A DNA stretch of 64,000 nt, taken from Bradyrhizobium sp. LMTR 3. Lineage in GTDB: Bacteria; Pseudomonadota; Alphaproteobacteria; Rhizobiales; Xanthobacteraceae. The stretch spans positions 124,001 through 188,000 of the forward strand of contig NZ_MAXC01000049.1 of NCBI RefSeq assembly GCF_001693485.1, in the 5' to 3' direction. The first letter of the stretch is position 1. The number at the start of each line of letters is the position of its first letter. This document shows positions 1 to 8,698 of this stretch, one piece after another. The position numbers and the translations under genes were made by a program. The notes below the pieces were generated by a model. It did no database searches, was not told the DNA's origin, and saw only the letters and a list, made by a program, of their open reading frames with translations.

Positions 1-785
1 TCGAAGGTGCCGACCAGGCCGCCGGCATCCGCAATCGCGCGCTCGACGGCGGCCTTGTCGCGCGGATCGGCGCGCAGATAGCCGGGACGCAGTTCATGCG
101 CGGGGAACAGCGGTGTGCCGCCGGAGAGATCGAGGATCAGATCGCAGGTCGAAGCCGCGCCATTGCGCGACGGCCCGAACACGAGCTTGGCGCGCGAGGA
201 GGGGGATGGCAGCGCGTAGTCATCGATCGCAAGCTCGAACTGCCCGAGATGGCCGCGGGCGTTGCGGATCGTGCCTTTGAGCACCGGAAATTCATTCGTG
301 CGGCGTGGGATCACATCGCCGGGCTTGGTCAGAAGCACGGTAATGTCCAAACGATCCGCGAGACGCTGCGCCGCCTCGATGGCGATTTCGTCGCGGCCAT
401 AGATCAGTGCGACGCCGCTACTCTCGAGCGTCACCAGCGAGAGCGGCGGCATTTCTTCGCCCGCGGCGGCAATCAGCGCGGCTGCCTTCGGACCGGCTGC
501 CGCGGCATCGTTCGACCAGCCGCCGGTCTCGCGGATGTTTACGAAGTTGAGCTGGGCTTGCGGGGCATTCTCCGCGACCTCCCGAAACAGCGGCGCTTCC
601 TGGGTGCAGGCAACCGTAATCGGCGCGCCCTCGGCGAGCGCCTCCTTGAAGCGGTCGAGGTCGAGCCCGCAAAGCTGGTTTGCCTGCGTGACCTTGCCCG
701 TGCAGCCGCGACCGATCGCTTCCGCATCGAGCGGCATGGTCTTCTCGCAACTGCAAATCAGGAGGCGAGATGTCGCCGCACTCAT
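1..785 (-). CDS. Iron-sulfur (4Fe-4S ferredoxin-like) protein of the formate dehydrogenase locus, 3' end off the window
   Basis: The minus-strand frame opens at ATG 785 and is still open at base 1, so only the N-terminal ~261 residues are seen. The start reads MSAATSRLLICSCEKTMPLD, with further cysteines in GCTGKVTQANQLCG and VACTQEAP. In the family I recall, ferredoxin-type CxxCxxC clusters lie further on, outside this window. It is divergent from the formate dehydrogenase accessory genes and shares a ~190-bp promoter region with them, which suggests an electron-transfer or maturation role for that enzyme. Family assignment is from recall of similar loci in Rhodopseudomonas and Bradyrhizobium; the reaction is unknown. 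Confidence 0.7.
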   Translation of the reverse strand, partial: MSAATSRLLICSCEKTMPLDAEAIGRGCTGKVTQANQLCGLDLDRFKEALAEGAPITVACTQEAPLFREVAENAPQAQLNFVNIRETGGWSNDAAAAGPKAAALIAAAGEEMPPLSLVTLESSGVALIYGRDEIAIEAAQRLADRLDITVLLTKPGDVIPRRTNEFPVLKGTIRNARGHLGQFELAIDDYALPSPSSRAKLVFGPSRNGAASTCDLILDLSGGTPLFPAHELRPGYLRADPRDKAAVERAIADAGGLVGTF

Positions 786-974
786 TTTGAAATACCTTGA
801 ACCCGGAGCATCAAGCGGGTTGTTGCTTCATCCTACGGTTCTGCGGTAACCGCTCGGACGGATATCTGCAAGATACAAAGGCCGCTCGCGTGGCCAACCT
901 GCACGGAATAGCATACACAAGCGGCCCGTGGAGCAATTAGGGATTAGCCGCTCGTGATCGTTCGTCCAAGAGAT

Positions 975-1709
975 ATGGAACAGACGCTCGATTTGCCACC
1001 CGGTTATACTTTGGTCGCGTTGCGCGAGCTCGGCGACGCCTTTGCCCATGCTCGCGAGATCGCGGCGGAGGCGGGGGCCGGAACGCTGGTGTGGGTGCGC
1101 CGCTACGATCTGGTCGAGTTCGCGGTGGTGCTTGAACCCGACGAGCCGCTCAGGTCGGCGCGGCGGGCGTTCTTCGCCGGCATGAATGCGCTGGCGGACG
1201 CGATTGCGGCTCATTGTCCGCCGGAACGAGAGGTCAGTTTCGACTGGCCCGACGCGATCCGGTTTGACGCCGGATTGCTTGGCGGCGGACGGCTCGGCTG
1301 GCCTGCTGAATGCACCGAAGACGACATACCGTCATGGCTCGTTTTCGGCGTGATCCTGCGCGCGGCCGCCATGGCGCATGTTCCGGAGGTGCAGGCGGCC
1401 TCGGGCGTGTCCCTGCTGAGCGAAGGTTTCGAGATGGTCGATACCGATGCGATCATCGAAAGCTTCGCCCGGCACCTGATGACTGCGTTCGACCGCTGGA
1501 AGGACCGCGGCTTCGAGGCGATCGCGCGGGACTATCTGGAGCGGCTTCCCAAGAGCAAGGCCGGCGAGCGCCGGGGCATCGACGTCAACGGCGATCTTCT
1601 GGTCGGCATGCCGGCCGGCGGCGGAACGCCTGAGCGGAACGGTCTTGTGGATGCGCTGGCAAGAGCCAGTTGGTATGATCCGCAGGCGCGCGGTCCGAAA
1701 TTCGGATGA
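975..1709 (+). CDS. Biotin/lipoate protein ligase-family protein
   Basis: This 244-residue protein begins MEQTLDLPPGYTLVALRELG; an in-frame GTG at 954 is an alternative start. The core resembles the biotin/lipoate A/B ligase fold: a long N-terminal half, then a substrate-pocket stretch (DAIRFDAGLLGGGRLGWP, about residues 96-113). I see no classical biotin ligase GRGRRG motif, so true ligase activity is doubtful. It is the first gene of the run leading to the formate dehydrogenase subunits, 7 bp before the next gene. A role in enzyme maturation is inferred from position only. Confidence 0.65.
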   Translation: MEQTLDLPPGYTLVALRELGDAFAHAREIAAEAGAGTLVWVRRYDLVEFAVVLEPDEPLRSARRAFFAGMNALADAIAAHCPPEREVSFDWPDAIRFDAGLLGGGRLGWPAECTEDDIPSWLVFGVILRAAAMAHVPEVQAASGVSLLSEGFEMVDTDAIIESFARHLMTAFDRWKDRGFEAIARDYLERLPKSKAGERRGIDVNGDLLVGMPAGGGTPERNGLVDALARASWYDPQARGPKFG

Positions 1710-1716
1710 GGCGGAC

Positions 1717-2292
1717 ATGTTGAAATTTCCGCGAACCATCAGGCTGGACCCGTCCGATACCTTCGTCTTCGAACGGGCGGCGGAACCCGGCGAATGGGCG
1801 GTTTCCGGCGCGTTCGTTTTTTGGAACCGGGATCCGGCGACGCTCGGCCAGAAGCAGCGCGTGGCGCTGCGTTCCGGCTTTCTCGGGATCGATAGTCTCG
1901 GATGGTCGACGCTTGCCGTCGTGACCGAAGCGAGCGAAGCGGAACGGGAGGCGATGATCGAGCGGCTTGCAAGCCAGTTGCTGGAGAAATTCGGGGCGCC
2001 TGATGCGGATGCCGCGCGTCTTGCCGCCGAGGAAGAGATCGCGTTCGCAGCTTCCTTGTGCGAACATCCGCCGCAGACGTTGCTTGCCGTTCAGCGCAGC
2101 GTCGAAAACGGCGAGATCCGCGAACGCTTTCGTACCCTTAAAGCCCGCCCGGCTGCCGCGGACGCCGACCGGTTGCACGCCCATGCCAGCGCCTTTACCT
2201 TCCATGAAGTCGAAGGCGATGTTGAACCTGCCGAAGAGGTCGATCTTCTCGGGCTGATCAGGACCAACGCCAGGACGACGGATCGTACATGA
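1717..2292 (+). CDS. DUF6505-like conserved hypothetical protein
   Basis: A 191-residue soluble protein starting MLKFPRTIRLDPSDTFVFER, with no signal peptide or membrane segment. A GAGGCGG stretch 5 bp upstream, right after the previous stop, acts as ribosome binding site. Its stop overlaps the next start by 4 bp. I recognise the family as one that occurs beside DUF6352, DUF3305 and DUF3306 genes in alphaproteobacterial formate dehydrogenase clusters. No function is known to me. No cysteine motif that would suggest an Fe-S or metal site is obvious. Confidence 0.65.
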   Translation: MLKFPRTIRLDPSDTFVFERAAEPGEWAVSGAFVFWNRDPATLGQKQRVALRSGFLGIDSLGWSTLAVVTEASEAEREAMIERLASQLLEKFGAPDADAARLAAEEEIAFAASLCEHPPQTLLAVQRSVENGEIRERFRTLKARPAAADADRLHAHASAFTFHEVEGDVEPAEEVDLLGLIRTNARTTDRT

Positions 2293-3311
2293 GAGAATTC
2301 TGGGTCGCCTCGGGCCATCACCTCACGCGCCGCGCCGATCACGGCGGGCTGGTCGCGACGCCTGAACTCATCATGGCCTATCTGGCGCGGCCCGAATTGA
2401 TGCCGCCGGGCGATGCCTGCGACGCCGAGCGCCATTTGCATGCGCGCCTGATGGCCGATCCGCTGCGCCCGGTCTCGAACGCTGATATCGCCGCGTTGGC
2501 CGATGCCGATGCGCGCGAAAACTGGTCCTTCATGGTGAATTTCCGCGACCGGCTGATGGCGGCGCCGTCGCTCGAGGCGGTCTATGTCGCGCTCGCCCGC
2601 AAGGGTGCCGGCGATCTGCCGCCGATCTTTCTGTCGCAATTGTGCCACCTGATCCTGCGCAATGCGCTCGAAGGCTGCGACGACCCTTATATGTTGCGTG
2701 CCGCGGAGCTGTTCTATCGCAGCCAACTGGCCGCCGTTCACGAAGGCACGTTGCTGCTGGCCGATGCGGAAGTCATCGAAGCGGAGCAGCATGCCCAGCA
2801 CGACCTGCATTCATCGCCGCTCACGGCCATGCTGCAGCAGCCGAAGTCGTTCGGCGAGATGGACGTCATGGACGACGAAAACGCCTGGACCTACTGGTCG
2901 CGGTCGGATGCGCATGCGATGGCGATGAACATCGGCGGCAACAAGAAAGCGCGGGCCGGGCTCTGCCGGGTTATCGAGCGCTGGATCGCTCATCTGCTCG
3001 GCATCACCGTCAGCGTCGAAACCATTGCCGCGATCGAGGATCGCGACTGGCGCTGGTTCATAGGCCTCGACAGCGAGGCGACGCGGATCGGCAATGCGCT
3101 GTGGCGCGGCGAGCGGCTGGAGGGCGGCATTGCCGAACGCATCGTAGCGCTGATGCGCCTGACGTTCGAAGATGCGCGGTTGGTGGACGAGCGGGTCGGC
3201 GGCAAGCCGGTCTACCTCATCCTCGCCATGGGCGCGGACAAGGTGGTGAGACTAAAGCCGCAAAATCTGGTCGCGGGGCTGCCGCTGGCTGCGGCCGCGA
3301 ATGTCACGTGA
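2289..3311 (+). CDS. DUF6352-like conserved hypothetical protein
   Basis: A 340-residue cytoplasmic protein (start MREFWVASGHHLTRRADHGG) whose ATG overlaps the previous stop as ATGA, indicating translational coupling. It is largely helical and rich in charged residues. A histidine/acid-rich patch near residues 155-170 (ADAEVIEAEQHAQHDLHSSP) could bind metal, which is inference. The family travels with formate dehydrogenase genes; its biochemical role is not known to me. There is a 22-bp gap to the next gene, which has its own GGAGG site. Confidence 0.65.
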   Translation: MREFWVASGHHLTRRADHGGLVATPELIMAYLARPELMPPGDACDAERHLHARLMADPLRPVSNADIAALADADARENWSFMVNFRDRLMAAPSLEAVYVALARKGAGDLPPIFLSQLCHLILRNALEGCDDPYMLRAAELFYRSQLAAVHEGTLLLADAEVIEAEQHAQHDLHSSPLTAMLQQPKSFGEMDVMDDENAWTYWSRSDAHAMAMNIGGNKKARAGLCRVIERWIAHLLGITVSVETIAAIEDRDWRWFIGLDSEATRIGNALWRGERLEGGIAERIVALMRLTFEDARLVDERVGGKPVYLILAMGADKVVRLKPQNLVAGLPLAAAANVT

Positions 3312-3333
3312 TCCACGGAATGGAGGATGGGAC

Positions 3334-3846
3334 ATGACGGAAGCATCCCGCGAGGTCGGCGTGGTGGTGCGGCGCCGCTCGATCGACAATCCCTGGATCG
3401 ACCAGTTGTGGTCGCCGGCAATGATCCTGGATGAGGTGCCCGCGACCGCACCCTGGACTGCGCTGTCCACCGAAGCCGACGCGACGATCTATTACGCCGG
3501 CTCGGCCAGCATCGATCTGTTCAGCTCGGAAACGGCGAATTATCGCGACAACCTTGCCGATGGGGAGCCGCGGATCTGGGTCGCGTTGCGGCGGCAGGAT
3601 GGTGGCCCTGAGCTTGAGCTGACGAAAGTGACCGCCGACCCGACCGAAGGGGAGGCGATGTTCGAAAGCGGCTGCGACGTGATCGGCACCGTGCCGATGC
3701 CGCCTGAGATCGCATCATGGATTGCGGCCTTCGTCGATCGATTCCATGTCGAGCGCGTGTTTCACAAGCGCAAGCGGGATCGCGCCAGCGGCGATCGGCC
3801 GCGCGTGCCGGGCGGCGGGCCGGACGAGAAGATGGGTCGCAAATGA
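3334..3846 (+). CDS. DUF3305 domain-containing protein
   Basis: A 170-residue protein. The start at 3334 is set by the strong GGAGG site at about 3321-3325. Features of the family visible here are the N-terminal VGVVVRRRSIDNPWIDQLWS stretch and a conserved central DLFSSETANYRDNL segment. The C-terminus is basic and low in complexity. It overlaps the DUF3306 gene by 4 bp. DUF3305 and DUF3306 genes are usually found as a pair upstream of Tat-exported formate dehydrogenases, so a joint assembly role is plausible but unproven. Confidence 0.8.
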   Translation: MTEASREVGVVVRRRSIDNPWIDQLWSPAMILDEVPATAPWTALSTEADATIYYAGSASIDLFSSETANYRDNLADGEPRIWVALRRQDGGPELELTKVTADPTEGEAMFESGCDVIGTVPMPPEIASWIAAFVDRFHVERVFHKRKRDRASGDRPRVPGGGPDEKMGRK

Positions 3847-4547
3847 GTGGGCCGGACGAAGCCGATCGGGACAAGGGCTTTCTGGCGCGATGGTCGCAGC
3901 GCAAGCAGGAAGCCAAGCAGACCGAGCCGAAGCGGGATGCGCCGGCTGCCGAAAGCGGCGAATCGTCAGCTCCGGCTTCAGCGCAGCCCGAAGAGGTCGT
4001 GCCGGAGTTCGATCTTTCGACGCTGCCAAACCTCGAGGAGCTGACGGAGACCAGCGACATCACCGCCTTCCTTCGCAAAGGCGTTCCCGAACATCTGCGG
4101 AATGCGGCTTTGCGAAAATCTTGGGCGCTGGACCCCGCGATTCGCAACTACGTCAGTCCAGCACTTGAATATGCCTACGACTGGAACGCGCCGGGCGGAG
4201 TGCCAGGCGGCGGCGAACTCGGCGCAGGCGTCGACGTGGCGCGGCTGGTCGCGCAAATCATGGGCGAGCAGCCGGCCGAAACAACGAATTCCGACGCAAA
4301 TTCCGGAACCGAGACGGCAGGTCCTTCGCCACAGCCGGCTGAACGTGAACTCTCGGCAAAACCGCAGGAAGACCTTCCTGAGGAGTCTTTGCGACAGCGT
4401 GATGAACCCTCAACAGAAACGGAACTCGTTTCAGAGGCGAACCGGGGTACAGGGGAACCCACATCGGTGGGCGAATCAGAGGCAGCGAAACCTGTTGCGT
4501 CGCAGCAACGAGTGCGACGCCATGGCACCGCAAAACCGATTGTTTAG
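3843..4547 (+). CDS. DUF3306 domain-containing protein
   Basis: A 234-residue protein whose ATG overlaps the DUF3305 stop. The N-terminal half carries the family signature: FLARWSQRKQEAK, then FDLSTLPNLEELTETSDITAFLRKGVP and a conserved ALRKSWALDPAIRNYVSPALEYAYDWN block at roughly residues 80-120 (quoted in parts). The C-terminal ~100 residues are Glu/Ser/Pro-rich and probably disordered. It is soluble and has no cysteines of note. It closes this group of accessory genes; 124 bp separate it from the chaperone gene. Confidence 0.8.
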   Translation: MSGPDEADRDKGFLARWSQRKQEAKQTEPKRDAPAAESGESSAPASAQPEEVVPEFDLSTLPNLEELTETSDITAFLRKGVPEHLRNAALRKSWALDPAIRNYVSPALEYAYDWNAPGGVPGGGELGAGVDVARLVAQIMGEQPAETTNSDANSGTETAGPSPQPAERELSAKPQEDLPEESLRQRDEPSTETELVSEANRGTGEPTSVGESEAAKPVASQQRVRRHGTAKPIV

Positions 4548-4564
4548 ACAAAAGTATTTGCGGA

Positions 4565-4609
4565 CATAGGCCGCGCCTATGCTACAAATTCTCCCTGGAA
4601 TAATTCCAG
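4565..4609. promoter_or_regulatory. Two perfect palindromes upstream of the HTH-TorD gene
   Basis: The 124-bp gap contains CATAGGC-CGC-GCCTATG at 4565-4581 and CTGGAATAATTCCAG at 4595-4609. Both are perfect inverted repeats. The first could form an RNA hairpin ending the upstream transcript; the second is AT-centred and looks like a protein-binding site. The next protein carries a helix-turn-helix domain, so autoregulation is possible but is inference. Confidence 0.4.
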
Positions 4610-4671
4610 TTCTAAAGTGTGTGCCTGAATAAGAGGCACGCGGGCGCGGGCGGGGAGATATCGGTAGCACC

Positions 4672-5460
4672 ATGCGTGATGCCGGACTGGAACTAGCAAT
4701 CAAGGCAGCAGGTGGCGTCGGATCGCTGGCGCGGGGGTTGGGCATTGCACAGCCGTCCGTTTCCGCATGGTCGCGCATTCCTGCCGAGCGGGTTCTCGCG
4801 GTCGAGGCGCTGACGCAGGTGGACCGTCTCGCACTGCGTCCCGATCTCTACGGATCGTCCGAGGATCAGGTGACATCGAAATCCGAAATCGACGAGATCG
4901 ACCAACTGCGTGCCGCGGAATACGGGCTGCTGTCGTTGCTGCTCGGCAAGGCGCCCGATACGGAAACACTGCAACGGGTTGCAACGCTGAAGGGCGACGG
5001 ATCCGATCTCGGCATGGCGCATGTCGAACTCGCATCTGCCGCTGCGGCGACGGATGATCGCGCCGTCAGCAAGGAGTTCTTCGATCTCTTCATCGGGCTC
5101 GGCCGCGGCGAACTGCTGCCCTATGCCTCCTACTATCTGACCGGCTTTCTTCACGAGCGCCCGCTGGCGCGGGTGCGCGAGGATCTGCGTGCGCTCGGAA
5201 TCGAGCGCGCAGGTACCTCGCGGGAGCCGGAAGACCATATCGCTATCCTGCTCGAGGTCATGGCGGGCCTCGCACGCGGCGACTTCGAAGCCGAGTTCGC
5301 CGAGCAGGCGCGCTTTTTCGAGCGTCATCTCAAGCCGTGGGCGGCGCGGATGTTCGCCGATCTGGAAATGTCGCAATCGGCGCGCTTCTACCGCGCCGTC
5401 GGCCGCACCGGCCGTGTCTTCATGGAATTGGAATCAGAGGCCTTCACGCTGTCCGAGTGA
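4672..5460 (+). CDS. TorD-family molybdoenzyme chaperone with N-terminal YdaS/Cro-type helix-turn-helix
   Basis: A 262-residue protein in two parts. Residues 1-60 (GVGSLARGLGIAQPSVSAWS, then RIPAERVLAVEALT and LRPDLYG) match the YdaS/Cro-like DNA-binding fold. Residues ~75-260 are an all-helical TorD/DmsD domain with the hallmarks KEFFDLFIGLGRGELLPYAS, YYLTGFLHERPLA and REPEDHI. TorD proteins bind the Tat signal of apo-molybdoenzymes and help cofactor insertion; the fdoG gene is 257 bp downstream. The fusion suggests that enzyme maturation is read out as transcription control. The domains are clear; the regulatory role is inferred. Confidence 0.85.
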   Translation: MRDAGLELAIKAAGGVGSLARGLGIAQPSVSAWSRIPAERVLAVEALTQVDRLALRPDLYGSSEDQVTSKSEIDEIDQLRAAEYGLLSLLLGKAPDTETLQRVATLKGDGSDLGMAHVELASAAAATDDRAVSKEFFDLFIGLGRGELLPYASYYLTGFLHERPLARVREDLRALGIERAGTSREPEDHIAILLEVMAGLARGDFEAEFAEQARFFERHLKPWAARMFADLEMSQSARFYRAVGRTGRVFMELESEAFTLSE

Positions 5461-5494
5461 TGGCGGTGAGGCAACGTGACAAGGGGAGAATGCA

Positions 5495-5704
5495 ATGAGC
5501 AAGCCATCTGACGGTAAGTCACGGACCACAGAAATGGATCGGCGCAGCCTGTTTCTGATGGGCGGTTCGGCGGTCGCTGCAGCCGCCGTTGTGCCGCTTG
5601 CGGGCAGCGAGGCGCTCGCGGACGAGTCGCAGGCCGAGCGCCTCAAGGCGCGCTACAAGGAAAGCGATCACGTCAAGAATTTCTATCGCGTAAACCGCTA
5701 CTGA
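5495..5704 (+). CDS. Formate dehydrogenase region Tat-target small protein
   Basis: A 69-residue protein with a twin-arginine-like signal: MDRRSLFLMGGSAVAAAAVV, followed by the ALADESQA cleavage region. The mature part is only about 30 residues and ends in SDHVKNFYRVNRY. A GGGGAG site lies 9 bp before the ATG. Such proteins are found next to formate dehydrogenase alpha subunits (I recall a TIGRFAM family for it) and are presumed exported assembly or stability partners. It lies 13 bp before fdoG, in the same transcript. Confidence 0.85.
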   Translation: MSKPSDGKSRTTEMDRRSLFLMGGSAVAAAAVVPLAGSEALADESQAERLKARYKESDHVKNFYRVNRY

Positions 5705-5717
5705 TGGGACCACGCAC

Positions 5718-8684
5718 ATGTTGATGAAGCGAAGAGACGGATCCGCGGGCAGGGCGCGTTTGCAGGGTATCGCCGCCGGCCTCGCGTCGGGAGTTCTCGA
5801 CCGCCGTACGTTTCTGCGGCGGTCCGGTCTGGCGGCTGGCGCGGGCGCCGCGCTCGGCCTGATGCCGCTCGGATCGGTGCGCAAGGCGCAGGCAGGGCCT
5901 GAGAAGGTCGGCGCGCCCACCGAAATCAGGAAGAACATCTGCACGCATTGCTCGGTCGGTTGCACCGTGATCGCCGAAGTGCAGAACGGCGTCTGGGTCG
6001 GCCAGGAGCCGGCGTGGGACAGCCCGATCAACCGCGGCTCGCATTGCGCCAAGGGCGCAGCCGTGCGCGAACTCGTCCATGGCGACCGCCGGCTGAAATA
6101 TCCGATGAAGCTGGTCAACGGCGAGTGGCAGAAGATCTCGTGGGATCAAGCCATCAACGAGATCGGCGACAAGATGCTGGAGATCCGCGCCAAGTCCGGC
6201 GCCGATTCCGTCTATCTGCTCGGCTCCGCGAAGTTCTCCAACGAGGGCGGCTACCTGTTCCGCAAGTTCGCGGCATTCTGGGGCACCAATTCGATCGATC
6301 ATCAGGCCCGCATCTGTCATTCGACCACCGTCGCCGGCGTCGCCAATACCTGGGGCTACGGCGCGATGACGAATTCGTACAACGACATGCGCAACTCGAA
6401 GACGATCGTCTTCATGGGATCGAACGCCGCCGAAGCCCACCCGGTTTCGTTGCAGCACATCCTCTCCGGCAAGGAGCTCAACCGCGCCAACGTATTCGTG
6501 CTCGATCCGCGCTTCACCCGCACCGCGGCGCATGCCACCGAATATGTCCGCTTCCGCGGCGGCACCGATATCGCGGTGATCTGGGGCATGCTGCACCACA
6601 TCTTCAATAATGGCTGGGAAGACAAGCAGTTCATTCAGCAGCGCGTCTACGGCATGGACCAGATCCGCGCCGAAGTCGCGAAGTGGACCCCGGAAGAGGT
6701 CGAGCGTGTCACCGGCATTCCCGGCGAGCAGTTGAAGAAAGTTGCCGGGACCTTCGCCAAGCAAAAGCCGTCGGCCTTCGTCTGGTGCATGGGCGGCACC
6801 CAGCACACCGTCGGCACCGCCAACGTCCGCGCCTACTGCAACCTGCTGCTGGCGACCGGCAATGTCGGCACCTTCGGTGGTGGCGCCAATATCTTCCGCG
6901 GCCACTGCAACGTGCAGGGCGCGACCGATATCGGCCTCGATATCGTGACGCTGCCGCTCTACTACGGCCTGGTCGAGGGCGCCTGGAAGCACTGGGCGAG
7001 GGTCTGGGAGGTCGAATACGATTACCTGCAGTCGCGTTTCGATGAAGTCCCAGCGAAGTCGGGCCGTCCGGCGCGTACCCGCAAGCAGAACATGGAGCTG
7101 CCGGGCATCCCGTGGACCCGCTGGTTCGATGCGACGCTGGCCAACCCCGACGATGTCGATCAACGCGATAATGTAAAGGGCGTGGTCGTCATGGGGCACG
7201 GCGGCAACACCATCCCGCGCATGACCGAGATGGTGAAGGGGCTGGAGAAGCTCGAACTGCTCGTGGTTGCCGATCCGCATCCGACGACATTCGCGGCGAT
7301 CTCCGAGCGCAAGAACGGCACCTATCTGTTGCCGGCCTGCACCCAGTTCGAGACCTCGGGCTCGCGTACAGCCTCCAACCGCTCGCTGCAGTGGGGCGAG
7401 CAGATCGTCAAGCCGATCTTCGAAGCGAAGGACGACTACGAGATCATCTATCGGCTGTCGGAAAAGCTCGGCTTCGCCGACAAGATGTTCAAGAACATCA
7501 AGGTCGAGAACAAGCATCCGTCGGCCGAGGACCTCTTGCGCGAGATCAACCGCGGCGGCTTCTCGACCGGCTATTCCGGCCAGTCGCCGGAGCGGCTCAA
7601 GGCGCACATGAAGAACCAGGGCAAATTCGACCTGGTGACCCTGCGCGCCAAGGCGGACGAGCCGGAGATCGGCGGCGACTATTACGGTCTGCCGTGGCCG
7701 TGCTGGGGCACGCCGCAGATCCGGCATCCGGGCACGCACACGCTCTACAACACCAACCTGCACGCCAAGGATGGCGGCGGCACGTTCCGTGCCCGCTTCG
7801 GCGTCGTCTACGAGGAGAAGCAGCCGGACGGCTCGGTCAAGAAGGTCAACCTGCTGTCCGAAGGCTCCTACAGCAAGGGGTCGGAGCTGACCGACGGCTA
7901 TCCCGAGTTCACCTATGGCGTGCTCAAGAAGCTCGGCTGGGACAAGGATCTGACCGAAGCCGAACTCGCGACCATCAACAAGATCGGCGGCAACAATCCC
8001 GATGGCGTCGGCTGGGCGGTCGATCTGTCGGGCGGTATCATCCGCGTCACGCTGGAGCATGGCGTGATGGCGTATGGCAACGGCAAGGCCCGCGCGGTGG
8101 CGTGGAATCTGCCGGATCCCGTGCCGGTGCATCGCGAGCCGATCTACACCGCGCGGCCCGATCTCGTCGCGAAATATCCGACGCGTCCGGACGGGCGTCA
8201 GTTCCGCATGGCCAATGTGGGCTTCTCGATCCAGAAGGCGGCGGTCGAGAAGGGGCTCGCCAAGCAATTCCCGATCATCCTGACTTCGGGACGCCTCGTC
8301 GAATACGAAGGCGGCGGCGAAGAAACCCGATCCAATAAATGGCTCGCGGAATTGCAGCAGGACATGTTCGTCGAGGTCAACACCTCGGATGCCGCCGAGC
8401 GCGGCATCAAGGATGGCGGCTGGGTTTGGGTTTACGGTCCGGAAAACAGCTCGAAGGCCCGCGTCAAGGCGCTGGTCACCGACCGCGTCGGCAAGGGAGT
8501 GGCGTTCATGCCATTCCACTTCTCCGGCTGGTTCCAGGGCGTCGACCAACGCGGCAAATATCCGAAGGGCTCGGACCCGATCGTGCTGGGCGAAAGCGTC
8601 AACACGATCACGTCCTACGGCTACGACCCGGTCACCGGCATGCACGAGGGCAAGGTGACCCTGTGCCAGATCCAAGCGGCGTGA
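5718..8684 (+). CDS. fdoG: Formate dehydrogenase, catalytic (molybdopterin) alpha subunit, Cys form
   Basis: This 988-residue enzyme oxidises formate to CO2 in the periplasm. The Tat signal is RRTFLRRSGLAAGAGAALGL. C75, C78, C82 and C110 (CTHCSVGC plus GSHC) ligate the N-terminal 4Fe-4S cluster. The active-site segment QARICHSTTVAG places Cys200 (codon TGT at 6315) where E. coli FdnG has selenocysteine; His201 and the downstream Arg are kept. A C-terminal molybdopterin dinucleotide-binding domain (ILTSGRLVEYEGGGEETRSN) follows. Its length is close to the ~1000 residues usual for the family. fdoH starts 14 bp later. No in-frame TGA is read through. Confidence 0.97.
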   Translation: MLMKRRDGSAGRARLQGIAAGLASGVLDRRTFLRRSGLAAGAGAALGLMPLGSVRKAQAGPEKVGAPTEIRKNICTHCSVGCTVIAEVQNGVWVGQEPAWDSPINRGSHCAKGAAVRELVHGDRRLKYPMKLVNGEWQKISWDQAINEIGDKMLEIRAKSGADSVYLLGSAKFSNEGGYLFRKFAAFWGTNSIDHQARICHSTTVAGVANTWGYGAMTNSYNDMRNSKTIVFMGSNAAEAHPVSLQHILSGKELNRANVFVLDPRFTRTAAHATEYVRFRGGTDIAVIWGMLHHIFNNGWEDKQFIQQRVYGMDQIRAEVAKWTPEEVERVTGIPGEQLKKVAGTFAKQKPSAFVWCMGGTQHTVGTANVRAYCNLLLATGNVGTFGGGANIFRGHCNVQGATDIGLDIVTLPLYYGLVEGAWKHWARVWEVEYDYLQSRFDEVPAKSGRPARTRKQNMELPGIPWTRWFDATLANPDDVDQRDNVKGVVVMGHGGNTIPRMTEMVKGLEKLELLVVADPHPTTFAAISERKNGTYLLPACTQFETSGSRTASNRSLQWGEQIVKPIFEAKDDYEIIYRLSEKLGFADKMFKNIKVENKHPSAEDLLREINRGGFSTGYSGQSPERLKAHMKNQGKFDLVTLRAKADEPEIGGDYYGLPWPCWGTPQIRHPGTHTLYNTNLHAKDGGGTFRARFGVVYEEKQPDGSVKKVNLLSEGSYSKGSELTDGYPEFTYGVLKKLGWDKDLTEAELATINKIGGNNPDGVGWAVDLSGGIIRVTLEHGVMAYGNGKARAVAWNLPDPVPVHREPIYTARPDLVAKYPTRPDGRQFRMANVGFSIQKAAVEKGLAKQFPIILTSGRLVEYEGGGEETRSNKWLAELQQDMFVEVNTSDAAERGIKDGGWVWVYGPENSSKARVKALVTDRVGKGVAFMPFHFSGWFQGVDQRGKYPKGSDPIVLGESVNTITSYGYDPVTGMHEGKVTLCQIQAA

Positions 8685-8698
8685 GAGGAGAATAGATC

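Noticed and set aside
797..814. TTGA-N10-TCAA resembling an FNR/FixK box near the Fe-S protein start
   Set aside because: The spacer is 10 bp; FNR/FixK sites need TTGA-N6-TCAA.
6315..6317. Selenocysteine codon in fdoG
   Set aside because: The active-site codon is TGT (Cys); there is no in-frame TGA and no need for a SECIS element.
5673..8675. A 1000-residue open frame antisense to fdoG
   Set aside because: It is a shadow of high-GC codon use in fdoG: no family resemblance, Arg/Asp/Ala-rich composition and no ribosome site. The same applies to the long antisense frames opposite chvE-gguA, phnI and other genes.
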